Positions 1-5,646 of a DNA stretch of 22,760 nucleotides are shown in pieces. This DNA is from an uncultured Oscillospiraceae bacterium. Its GTDB lineage: Bacteria > Bacillota > Clostridia > Oscillospirales > Oscillospiraceae. The position numbers and the translations under genes are program-made. Where the stretch lies: the NCBI GenBank assembly GCA_910589155.1, contig CAJURY010000020.1, positions 1-22,760 of the forward strand. The letters are read 5' to 3'. The notes beneath the pieces are model-generated. The model saw only the letters and a list, made by a program, of their open reading frames with translations. It did no database searches and was not told where the DNA came from. Positions within the stretch are counted from its first letter, which is position 1; every line of letters starts with the position of its first letter.

Positions 1-496
1 CGGCGGGCAGGATATAGCCAGAGGATGCCTTGTCGCTGACCTCGGACACGGTGTACTCGCCGATACGCAAGCCGTCAATGACAATTTCGCCGTTTTTGTC
101 CGTCTTGAATGTCTGGTCGTAATCTTTGCCGATGACACGGAAAGAGAATCCCTCCACCTTGCCGTCAGAGGATGTCTTGACGATTTTTAATGAGCCTTTC
201 TGGGCTTCATTCAAGAAGCCTTTGCCCGCTTCATTTTCCACGTTGTAGGTCTTGCCGTTTTCCTCGATGGATACGGGATAGACGTTCTCATCCAGAACGA
301 AGCCTGTCGGGGCGGTTTTCTCACGGACAAGGTACTTGCCGTATCTGAGGTCGTTCATCTGGTAAACGCCTTTTTCCACCTCGCCCATCTCGCCGAGCAG
401 CTCGTCTTTCTTGTCCAGTTTTCCATCTTCGTTTGTATCAGAGTAGACCTCGAATACCGCACCCGTGAGCTTGTTGTCTGGGTAGTCCTTGTCTAG
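1..496 (-). pseudogene. Cna-B/SpaA-type surface adhesin, fragment (5' end lost, 3' end beyond window)
   Basis: The minus strand is open from about 562 to the left edge. From about 494 leftwards it reads as a collagen-binding B-type (SpaA pilin-like) repeat protein: DKDYPDNKLTGAVFEVYSD, then YLVREKTAPTGFVLDEN, then a second repeat starting KGSLKIVKTSSDGK. The E-K/R-x-x-A-P-x-G-[FY] signature ends such repeats, which often carry isopeptide crosslinks. Proteins of this kind are cell-wall adhesins frequently carried on Tn1549-like integrative elements of Clostridia. No ATG or credible alternative start with a ribosome site lies upstream, and the frame meets a stop at 563-565. The family resemblance ends at about 494, where the repeat/hairpin block before the reverse transcriptase begins. 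The N-terminus therefore appears to have been cut off by insertion or deletion. Whether the remainder is intact cannot be seen. Confidence 0.7.
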
Positions 497-606
497 CTGG
501 TGAATCGAGACACACACCTCATGGTGAAACGAGACATCAAGTACAAACGTATACCCACCGGTTTAAGGATGCTATCCCCTGTGCCGGTGGGTATTGCAAA
601 TTATAA
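496..606 (+). ncRNA. candidate RT-associated non-coding RNA / structured leader
   Basis: This block separates the adhesin stump from the RT ribosome site and resembles neither gene. It holds a direct repeat, TGGTGAATCGAGACA (498-512) and TGGTGAAACGAGACA (522-536), one mismatch, period 24. A perfect 11-base inverted repeat follows (551-561 with 584-594, ATACCCACCGG/CCGGTGGGTAT) and encloses a small GGAT/ATCC stem (567-570 with 574-577). The stem-loop ends 21 bases before the RT ATG and has no U-run, so it is not an ordinary terminator. Several described defence-associated RTs (for example DRT2 and DRT9) use an ncRNA encoded just upstream as template or cofactor, and this placement fits that pattern. 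That it is transcribed as a functional RNA is inference. The 5' limit is set only by where adhesin similarity stops, so part of it may be missing. Confidence 0.3.
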
Positions 607-615
607 GGAGATTTT

Positions 616-1602
616 ATGACACCTACAGAATGGTTGAACTCCGCAGATGCGGTTGAGCGCAGCAAGAAACCGTATGCACACTTTGATTGGCGCACAGATA
701 TTGGTCAGCAGCGGGAGTATATTGCTGATCCGGATAAGATTGCAAAGCATGGCTTTTATCCGTTTATCCACTATGAGAAGCGCACGCTGAAATACAGTAA
801 GAAAAATGGACGCAAAGAAAAGAAACGTGATATTTGCTATGCTGCACACATTGATCGCTGCATTTATCAGTATTACAGTTTCCTTCTGAATGAACTATAT
901 AATGAACGTGTAAAGAAGGATGGAATATCAGCTTCTGCCGTGGCATATCGAACGGATCTGCACGAAAACAACATTCACTTCTCAAAGCGAGCCTTTGATT
1001 TTATCAAGGCGAATTCTCCAGTACATGTTATGATCGGTGATTTTACAGGATTCTTTGATAACCTAGATCATGCGTATCTGAAACAGCAATGGTGCTCTTT
1101 GGTGGGAGTGGACAGGCTGCCTTCGGATCACTTTAAGGTATTCAAGAATATTACCTCATATAGCAAGATGGAACTGACCGACTTGCTCCGCATAAATGGA
1201 CTGGAGGATACAAAGTCTGACCGAAAGAAAATAAATGGGATGGCGCGTGTATTAACACCTGAGCAATTCAAGGAGAATCGGTCGCTTATCCAAAAGCATG
1301 TGGATCCTTACGGTATACCGCAAGGATCTCCCATAAGCGGAATCCTCGCCAATGTGTACATGCTCGATGTGGACAAGCAGATTAATGATGCGGTGAATAA
1401 ACTTGGCGGAATGTACATCCGTTACAGTGATGATTTTATGATTATACTTCCGGATGCTCCTGAAATTGATGCAGCCAAAGAACTGAAGCGAATTGCTGAT
1501 ATGGTCAAACACGCGCCGAGACTTACGCTTGAACCGAGCAAAACACAGTACTTTCATTTTGAGAATTGGAATACAAATAGTAGTATGCATTATCAACAGT
1601 AA
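616..1602 (+). pseudogene. Reverse transcriptase, 3'-truncated (probable defence-type RT of unassigned class)
   Basis: The predicted product is 328 residues, starting at ATG 616 behind AAGGAG (605-610). The polymerase core is visible. Motif A is IGDFTGFFDNLDH with D142, motif B is GIPQGSPISGILANVYM at about 233-249, motif C is YSDD at 270-273, and a motif D-like LTLEPSKTQYF lies at about 303-313. YSDD replaces the commoner YADD/YVDD but keeps both metal-binding aspartates. After FEN (residues 315-317) the sequence changes: the last 11 residues are read from the antisense of the neighbouring SIR2 gene, so the thumb/C-terminal region is missing. I see no maturase, HNH or group II intron domain, and no DGR-type template/variable repeats. 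The N-terminus (about 130 residues before motif A) is long, as in unknown-group/defence RTs. The exact class is not recognised. Base composition is more AT-rich than the host genes to the right, suggesting transfer. Confidence 0.8.
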
Positions 1603-2229
1603 TATTTTTTATTGGAGAATCTGGAAACTGATTTCTAAAAGAATTAGCATCGTAAACTGCGGAAAGCTGCTTAAACCAGCCATGTATATGATATACCTGG
1701 TTATCGACCACTGAGTCAATATTTGAATCATAAATATTGACTCAAAACTTCGTAAATAAGCTATGAATGCTTTTGGATACATTAAGTGTAGTTTATCAAG
1801 TTCGCCATCGTTATAAATGGACAAAAGATATGCGATTCTCATGGATTTGCGTATATAAAACTGTTCTGGATTAACGGTTTTATACTTGTGACAAACCAGA
1901 TCTTGTATCAAGTAATAATCTTCAAATCCAATATCTGTAATCTATAATGTTGCGAGCTATTTAGAATACTGTTCTTTAAAAGAAACCAATGAGCTTTTCT
2001 CAGCTTTGCAAGTAACATATGAGTCGTATTCCCCTTGGAGTGCGAGTCTAGCTTCCAAAAACAATTGACCAATGTAATTCTTAAGCAGGTAGGGTTCGTT
2101 CACAATGATGTGTGATGGGAAATCATCTCTATCACAGTTTTTCAAAAGTCTGAGTACAATTTCTGATGTAGTATAGTTTTGATTGTCAAATTGAATGTTA
2201 ATACCATTTCCGACTAATAAGTGCTTCAT
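1567..2229 (-). pseudogene. SIR2-like domain protein, decayed and truncated
   Basis: Three pieces on the minus strand read as one protein. From ATG 2229 (GGAG eight bases upstream) it begins MKHLLVGNGINIQFDNQNYT, with a GNG nucleotide-binding start typical of SIR2-like and related defence proteins, and runs about 90 residues. In-frame TAG codons at 1957-1959 and 1942-1944 interrupt it. The same frame resumes with ITDIGFEDYYLIQDLVCHKY and continues to FESIF near 1724. A frameshift then leads to YDSNIDSVVDNQVYHIHG and on to AYYYLYSN near 1567, where it fuses to the 3' end of the RT gene. SIR2 proteins usually show a TTNYD-like motif between IF and YD. Here TTN is missing, so the frameshift appears to be a small deletion in the nicotinamide-nucleotide site. 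SIR2 proteins of this type are NAD-depleting effectors in several phage-defence systems. This copy cannot be functional. Confidence 0.75.
1713..1743. repeat. Perfect 12-base palindrome inside the SIR2 pseudogene
   Basis: GAGTCAATATTT (1713-1724) is followed by seven bases and then AAATATTGACTC (1732-1743), a perfect 12-base inverted repeat. It sits where the SIR2 reading frame shifts and the expected TTN codons are absent. The arms encode the residues either side of the lesion, so the palindrome may have arisen from, or promoted, the deletion. Confidence 0.7.
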
Positions 2230-2260
2230 AACGTAGTCTCCATTGCTTTGTTAATAATGC

Positions 2261-2294
2261 AAAAGCCGCAAAGTATCGCTACTTTGCGGCTTTT
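2261..2294 (-). terminator. Intrinsic terminator after tRNA-Pro
   Basis: AAAAGCCGCAAAGTA (2261-2275) and TACTTTGCGGCTTTT (2280-2294) form a perfect 15-base stem with a four-base loop. A-runs and T-runs flank the GC core on both sides, so it could act in both directions. It lies 21 bases past the 3' end of the minus-strand tRNA-Pro and separates that tRNA from the SIR2 remnant. Confidence 0.8.
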
Positions 2295-2315
2295 CATGCG
2301 GTCAAAACCGCAAAA

Positions 2316-2391
2316 TGGTCCGAGTGGCGAGACTCGAACTCGCGGCATCCTGGTCCCAAACCAGGCGCCCTACCAACTGGGCCACACCCGG
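2316..2391 (-). tRNA. tRNA-Pro(UGG)
   Basis: Reading the minus strand from 2391, CCGGGTG pairs with CACTCGG in the acceptor stem. A D-arm (GCCC...GGGC), an anticodon arm CCTGG-TTTGGGA-CCAGG and a T-arm (GCGAG-TTCGAGT-CTCGC) follow, and the 3' CCA is encoded at 2316-2318. The loop TTTGGGA places UGG at positions 34-36, so it decodes proline. All four arms pair. It lies downstream of the half-tRNA at 2546-2590 and is probably transcribed from the promoter at 2647-2675, ending at the hairpin 2261-2294. Confidence 0.92.
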
Positions 2392-2545
2392 ATATGAAAT
2401 TAAGAGAAATTGCTCGTTGTGGTCAAATATGTGGTCAAGAAAATTCCACCACAGATTTACCCAACTTTCAACGGGAGTTATCGTGGGGAAATTGCGAAAA
2501 AACAGGGAAGTAAACAACATTTCGGGAAGTCGAACCGTTTGTGTG
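2392..2545. other. Spacer between intact and broken tRNA-Pro; possible recombination-site remnant
   Basis: No gene is visible here. The spacer contains two copies of TGTGGTCAA twelve bases apart (2418-2426 and 2430-2438) and an opposite-oriented CCACCACA near 2447. Short phased repeats beside tRNA genes are typical of arm or core sites for tyrosine recombinases of phages and integrative elements. A T-loop-like GGTTCGA (minus strand, near 2530-2536) remains, but the stems around it do not pair. The attachment-site reading is an inference, since no integrase gene lies in the window. Confidence 0.4.
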
Positions 2546-2590
2546 TTCCTGCTCCCAAAGCAGGCGCGCTACCAACTGCGCTACACCCGG
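2546..2590 (-). pseudogene. 5' half of a second tRNA-Pro(UGG)
   Basis: From 2590 on the minus strand, CCGGGTG, a D-arm (GCGC...GCGC) and a complete anticodon arm CCTGC-TTTGGGA-GCAGG (UGG) are well formed. Beyond the anticodon stem no T-stem, no matching CACCCGG acceptor strand and no CCA can be found. Spacing to the nearest GGTTCGA is about three bases too long. The gene is therefore cut after the anticodon arm. It is the copy nearest the promoter at 2647-2675 and may be the ancestral tRNA-Pro, disrupted when a mobile element entered or left. Confidence 0.65.
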
Positions 2591-2646
2591 TCAATTACGC
2601 TGCGCTGGTATATTTACGTTGCCGCAGGTTTTCCAGCGTTTTTCTT

Positions 2647-2675
2647 ATTATACTGGAATTCTTTGCAAAATGCAA
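2647..2675 (-). promoter_or_regulatory. Promoter for the tRNA-Pro locus
   Basis: On the minus strand TTGCAT (2670-2675) is 17 bases from TATAAT (2647-2652). The -10 is perfect, the -35 matches four of six consensus bases, and the spacing is optimal. The half-tRNA starts about 57 bases downstream. The rest of 2591-2878 shows no gene that I can support. Confidence 0.65.
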
Positions 2676-2878
2676 TGCCTAAATTATCGCAATCGCTATT
2701 TTTTCTGGCTCTGAAAAAATCAGAAAGGCGACATTGAACAAATTACGCCGAATTTTTCCTGGGTCAAGATAATTTCTTCCAGAAAAGGCGCCGTATTGTC
2801 ACCAAAAACATCGTACGAGAAAAGGTTACTGCCCAACAGGAAATATCACTTCCGCAAAATCCTCTCACAAACCATCAT

Positions 2879-3213
2879 TTATTCTGCTACAGCATTCCTT
2901 TCTTTCACGGGTACATATAGGTAACAATATGCGTGGGTACCCGCTTCGTGTCTAAAAAATCCGAACATCACGCCGCTGGGTCGTTCATTTGATAGGTAAT
3001 TCGCACTCAGACAAACATCCCAATCCGCTTCCCGGCAATGGGGCGCAGCGGAAATGGACATAAAACGCTCCATAATTTCTGCAACGTCCGGTTCATCGGT
3101 ATCGTTGTCCGCATAGCCAATCTTTCCACAAAAGACAGTGTTGCTCCATTGAACCAGATCAACGACAATTCCATTATAGTCAACACAAACGCGTCTACCG
3201 CTAAAAATTCTAG
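2879..3213 (-). pseudogene. Hypothetical protein fragment without a start
   Basis: A frame open for about 110 codons runs from the end of the GNAT gene to TAA at 2879-2881. It includes RRVCVDYNGIVVDLVQWSN, CGKIGYADNDTDEPDVAEIM and SNERPSGVMFGFF. Codon content looks protein-like, but no ATG, GTG or TTG start lies before the ATG at 3073. Starting there would remove the first half, which reads equally well. I take it as the C-terminal remnant of a longer gene whose 5' part was lost at the junction with the GNAT gene. The family is not recognised. The SNERPSGVMFGFF stretch faintly recalls effector-binding domains of AraC-type regulators, which is only a suggestion. Confidence 0.4.
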
Positions 3214-3987
3214 TTAATCAAAAGCAAGGCCGAAATAGTACGGCGCCCGACAGGGCTTCTGCGGTTTAAACATGGCAAACATTTTTCCATTGATCTCCGC
3301 CCGGCGCAAGGTCGCGCTGTCTATTTGCAAAGCAGCCAGCGCCCCCGCCGCAAGGGCTTCAGGATTGGCGCCGTCTGTCAGCAATTCTTTCAGCACCGCT
3401 TTGCCGCCAGTCCGCTCTATCGCGAAAACGCAATGCGTCCCCCGGTACAGCCTGCCAAGCCGCGCCTGAAACGCAAGATTTATCCCCTCTTGCCGCACAC
3501 CGTACATAGGCAGCAGATTTTTCCGCAAAGCCCCATAGGCTTCCGGCGAAACCGGCTCTACGAAAAGCGGCGTTTGTCCTGCATAAATCCGCCGCTCTAC
3601 CATAGGGCAGCAGGAGACATAGCCCATAGCTGCATACATGGAAGCAAGCGCCTCATTTCCAGGCACCAAAATAACACCTGCGCAGCCCTGGGCGACCAGC
3701 GTTTTTTCAGCCGCAGCCATAAGCTTGCGGCAGAAGCCTCGCCCGCGATAACCTGCCCGGGTGCAAATGCCGTACAGATACCCAAGCCTGCCGCCTGCAT
3801 ACTCGCAGAAAAACCAGAAGAGCGCGGCGGCAATTTCCCCTTCCACGTCAGCGACGAGACTGCGCTCCGGCGCGAAAGCGGTGTAGAAAAAGGCATCTAA
3901 AAAGGCGTCGCCGTCTCCAAACGCTTCCTTCCACAATCCCCGCAGGGCTGGAACCTCCCGCCAAACGGGGTTCCGCAGTTTAAACAT
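3214..3987 (-). CDS. GNAT-family N-acetyltransferase
   Basis: A 257-residue protein starting MFKLRNPVWREVPALRGLW. The start is ATG 3987, chosen because the frame upstream overlaps the DUF2156 gene and shows no family resemblance. The N-terminal half carries the acetyl-CoA-binding signature of GNAT enzymes, TRAGYRGRGFCRKLM (R-x-x-G-x-G/A pattern), followed by NEALASMYAAMGYV, the usual end of the fold. The C-terminal half (from about residue 140) is an extra region of unknown role. GNAT enzymes move an acetyl group from acetyl-CoA to an amine, and the substrate here cannot be told. The start overlaps the end of the DUF2156 gene by eight bases, so the two are translationally coupled. Confidence 0.85.
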   Translation of the reverse strand: MFKLRNPVWREVPALRGLWKEAFGDGDAFLDAFFYTAFAPERSLVADVEGEIAAALFWFFCEYAGGRLGYLYGICTRAGYRGRGFCRKLMAAAEKTLVAQGCAGVILVPGNEALASMYAAMGYVSCCPMVERRIYAGQTPLFVEPVSPEAYGALRKNLLPMYGVRQEGINLAFQARLGRLYRGTHCVFAIERTGGKAVLKELLTDGANPEALAAGALAALQIDSATLRRAEINGKMFAMFKPQKPCRAPYYFGLAFD

Positions 3988-4882
3988 AATCTGATTCCTC
4001 CACCCACACAGCCCAGTACTGCTCCAGCAAGAGATCCGGCGTATAGGATTCTTTCGCCTTGCGCAGTCCCGGTAGCCCCATATCGTCTTCCCGGTTGAAA
4101 TAGCGGATTTCAGGACACTTTTTTTGTATATACCGGGCAAATTCCCGGTTGATCAGAGGATATGCGCCAGGTATATCCGCGTCGGCCTTTTCAAAATGCA
4201 CATCGAAAACAGTCTCGTTCAGACGGCTGCCCAGACTCAGAGCCACTGGCGTGTCTCCGGCAAACAATAAAAGCCCCTCCAGTTCCAGCTCATTTAAATT
4301 GGCAAGCCCAGTATACAGCGCGTATTTCTCCATGGAAAGCTCCGCCTCATTTTTATGGGCAGCATACCATCGCTGCAAAAGCTGGTTGCAGTATGGCAGC
4401 AATTGCTGGGTGATGACCTCCGTACGCCATTGGGGGTTGGCTTCCAAAAAGCGATTGATATGATTGCGCTTGGCTTGCAGCTTCTTGCCCGTCAAGCTGG
4501 CCAGGCGGTGAATGTCATAAATATAGTCGGCGCTATCCCGGTCGGAAAAGAAATAAAATCGCCCTGGATACAGCGTTTCCAGCTCCTCGCAATCCGCTTT
4601 TGTCAGGCAAGTCAGTCGAAACGGTATGCCCCGTTCCTTGGCGTCCTCCATCAAAGCCTCCAGCGCCGGGCGCACAGAACCGCTTCCGACGGGATAAGGA
4701 TACACGCTTTTCCCGCCGAAATGGGAGAAAAGCAACAGATGGTTTTCCAAAACCGCTCCGTACTGCCTGCCCCACAGGCAAAGATTGGCAAAGGAATATT
4801 CGCAGCCGCGCATTTCGCAGCGCTGTAAAAAACGATCATACTCCGCTTTCTTTTCCGGGCGAAACCGTTCAAAGGGAATCAT
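3980..4882 (-). CDS. DUF2156 domain protein (phosphatidylglycerol lysyltransferase C-terminal-like)
   Basis: A 300-residue protein starting MIPFERFRPEKKAEYDRFLQ at ATG 4882, with AGAAGG about seven bases upstream. The longer open frame to 4939 lacks family resemblance. Family hallmarks are CEYSFANLCLWGRQY near residue 30, FYFFSDRDSADYIYD near the middle and LTGKKLQAKRNHINRF after it. DUF2156 has a double-GNAT fold related to the domain of MprF that transfers lysine from lysyl-tRNA to phosphatidylglycerol. No membrane flippase half is present, so this is a soluble stand-alone form whose substrate is unknown. Pairing with a GNAT gene suggests a shared acyl- or aminoacyl-transfer job, which is inference. 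Confidence 0.85.
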   Translation of the reverse strand: MIPFERFRPEKKAEYDRFLQRCEMRGCEYSFANLCLWGRQYGAVLENHLLLFSHFGGKSVYPYPVGSGSVRPALEALMEDAKERGIPFRLTCLTKADCEELETLYPGRFYFFSDRDSADYIYDIHRLASLTGKKLQAKRNHINRFLEANPQWRTEVITQQLLPYCNQLLQRWYAAHKNEAELSMEKYALYTGLANLNELELEGLLLFAGDTPVALSLGSRLNETVFDVHFEKADADIPGAYPLINREFARYIQKKCPEIRYFNREDDMGLPGLRKAKESYTPDLLLEQYWAVWVEESDYV

Positions 4883-4914
4883 AACGCGCCTTCTTCCGTA
4901 AAATTTTGTTTTTA

Positions 4915-5049
4915 TTATTTCCCTCTGCGGCGGCGCCATTCATTCCAGAAGGCGCCGTAGCCGTTTCTGGCAAACGCATCGCCATGCAGGCATAAATCCT
5001 TCGGATCGTCCGCGCAATCACCGATCCAGGAAACATGATCCGCGTTCAT
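4915..5049 (-). CDS. Possible 44-residue protein
   Basis: ATG 5049 opens a 44-codon frame ending in tandem TAA codons at 4915-4917 and just beyond. The product begins MNADHVSWIGDCADDPKDLC, continues LHGDAFARNGYGAFWNEW and ends with a basic tail. The acidic/Trp-rich composition and compact motif DDPKDLCLHGD look like a real small protein, and the frame fills most of the gap between rqcP and the DUF2156 gene. Against it, no convincing Shine-Dalgarno precedes the ATG (GTGTTTTTAA), and a strong hairpin lies upstream. No function is recognised. Confidence 0.4.
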   Translation of the reverse strand: MNADHVSWIGDCADDPKDLCLHGDAFARNGYGAFWNEWRRRRGK

Positions 5050-5082
5050 TTAAAAACACATGTCAAACACCTTTTTGTATTA

Positions 5083-5117
5083 GTTTTAGGGTTCTGCCAA
5101 CGGCAGAACCCTAAAAC
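5083..5117 (-). terminator. Strong hairpin at the end of the recJ-rqcP operon
   Basis: GTTTTAGGGTTCTGCC (5083-5098) and GGCAGAACCCTAAAAC (5102-5117) form a perfect 16-base stem with a three-base loop. It starts one base after the rqcP stop codon. Position suggests transcription termination for the nine-gene operon, but no U-run follows on either strand, so it may instead protect the transcript 3' end. Confidence 0.55.
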
Positions 5118-5357
5118 TCAAATTTCCCGATACATGGCGGCAGCGTCGTCCTTTCGGACGGCTTCCGCTACCTGCAAAACCTCCACTGCCAAGGTTCTTG
5201 TGCCCAAGGCAATTTCAATTTTATCCCCTGGCTTGATCTCCAGAGACGCCTTGGCCACCTTGCCGTTGACGCTGACGCGGCCATTGTCGCAGGCCTCGTT
5301 GGCAACCGTCCGGCGTTTAATCAGCCGGGATACCTTTAAATATTTATCCAGTCTCAT
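5118..5357 (-). CDS. rqcP: RqcP-type S4-domain RNA-binding protein
   Basis: A 79-residue protein, the usual RqcP (YabO) length, starting at ATG 5357 with GAGGAG five bases upstream. Almost the whole chain is an S4 domain: MRLDKYLKVSRLIKRRTVAN, then GRVSVNGKVAKASLEIKPGD. In Bacillus, RqcP binds the large ribosomal subunit with RqcH on stalled 50S-tRNA complexes and supports addition of C-terminal alanine tails, a ribosome-rescue pathway. The neighbours support this identity, because rqcP/yabO sits beside a SpoVB-like flippase in Firmicutes, as here with HU between them. It is the last gene of the operon, ten bases after HU. Confidence 0.85.
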   Translation of the reverse strand: MRLDKYLKVSRLIKRRTVANEACDNGRVSVNGKVAKASLEIKPGDKIEIALGTRTLAVEVLQVAEAVRKDDAAAMYREI

Positions 5358-5367
5358 AAAAGCTCCT

Positions 5368-5646
5368 CTATTCTTCCTGTATCCGATCCTTTAAGCCCTT
5401 TGCCGGGCGAAAAACCGGAATTTTCGCAGCTTCCACCTGCATCAAAGCGCCGGTTTTGGGGTTATTCGCAGTATAGCCCTGCCGCAGCCTCGTCTCAAAA
5501 ACGCCGAAGCCTGTAAGATGCACTTGTTCTCCCCGGCGCATCGCCTGGGCAATTTCCCCAAGCAGCGCTTCCACAGCTCTTGTCATATCCTGCTTGTCAA
5601 GCTGGGCGGCGGCGGCAGCAGCCAAAATAAGCTCCTTTTTATTCAT
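5368..5646 (-). CDS. HU-family DNA-binding protein
   Basis: A 92-residue protein matching HU length and layout: helical N-terminus MNKKELILAAAAAAQLDKQD, then VHLTGFGVFETRLRQGY, the arm with NNPKTG, and KIPVFRPAKGLKDRI. HU dimers bend and compact DNA, with a proline at each arm tip intercalating in the minor groove. That proline is present in NNPKTG. The usual arm sequence is GRNPxTG, but here it reads ANNPKTG, so the conserved glycine-arginine is replaced by alanine-asparagine, which may weaken DNA grip. The start codon overlaps the end of the flippase gene by eight bases, indicating coupling. HU next to rqcP is a common Firmicutes arrangement. Confidence 0.9.
   Translation of the reverse strand: MNKKELILAAAAAAQLDKQDMTRAVEALLGEIAQAMRRGEQVHLTGFGVFETRLRQGYTANNPKTGALMQVEAAKIPVFRPAKGLKDRIQEE

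Noticed and set aside
498..536. CRISPR-like repeat
   Set aside because: There are only two imperfect copies with a nine-base spacer, no array and no cas genes. It is better read as part of an RT leader RNA.
616..1602. Diversity-generating retroelement or group II intron reading of the RT
   Set aside because: No template/variable repeat pair, no Avd-like gene, no maturase or endonuclease domain, and no intron domain V structure were seen nearby.
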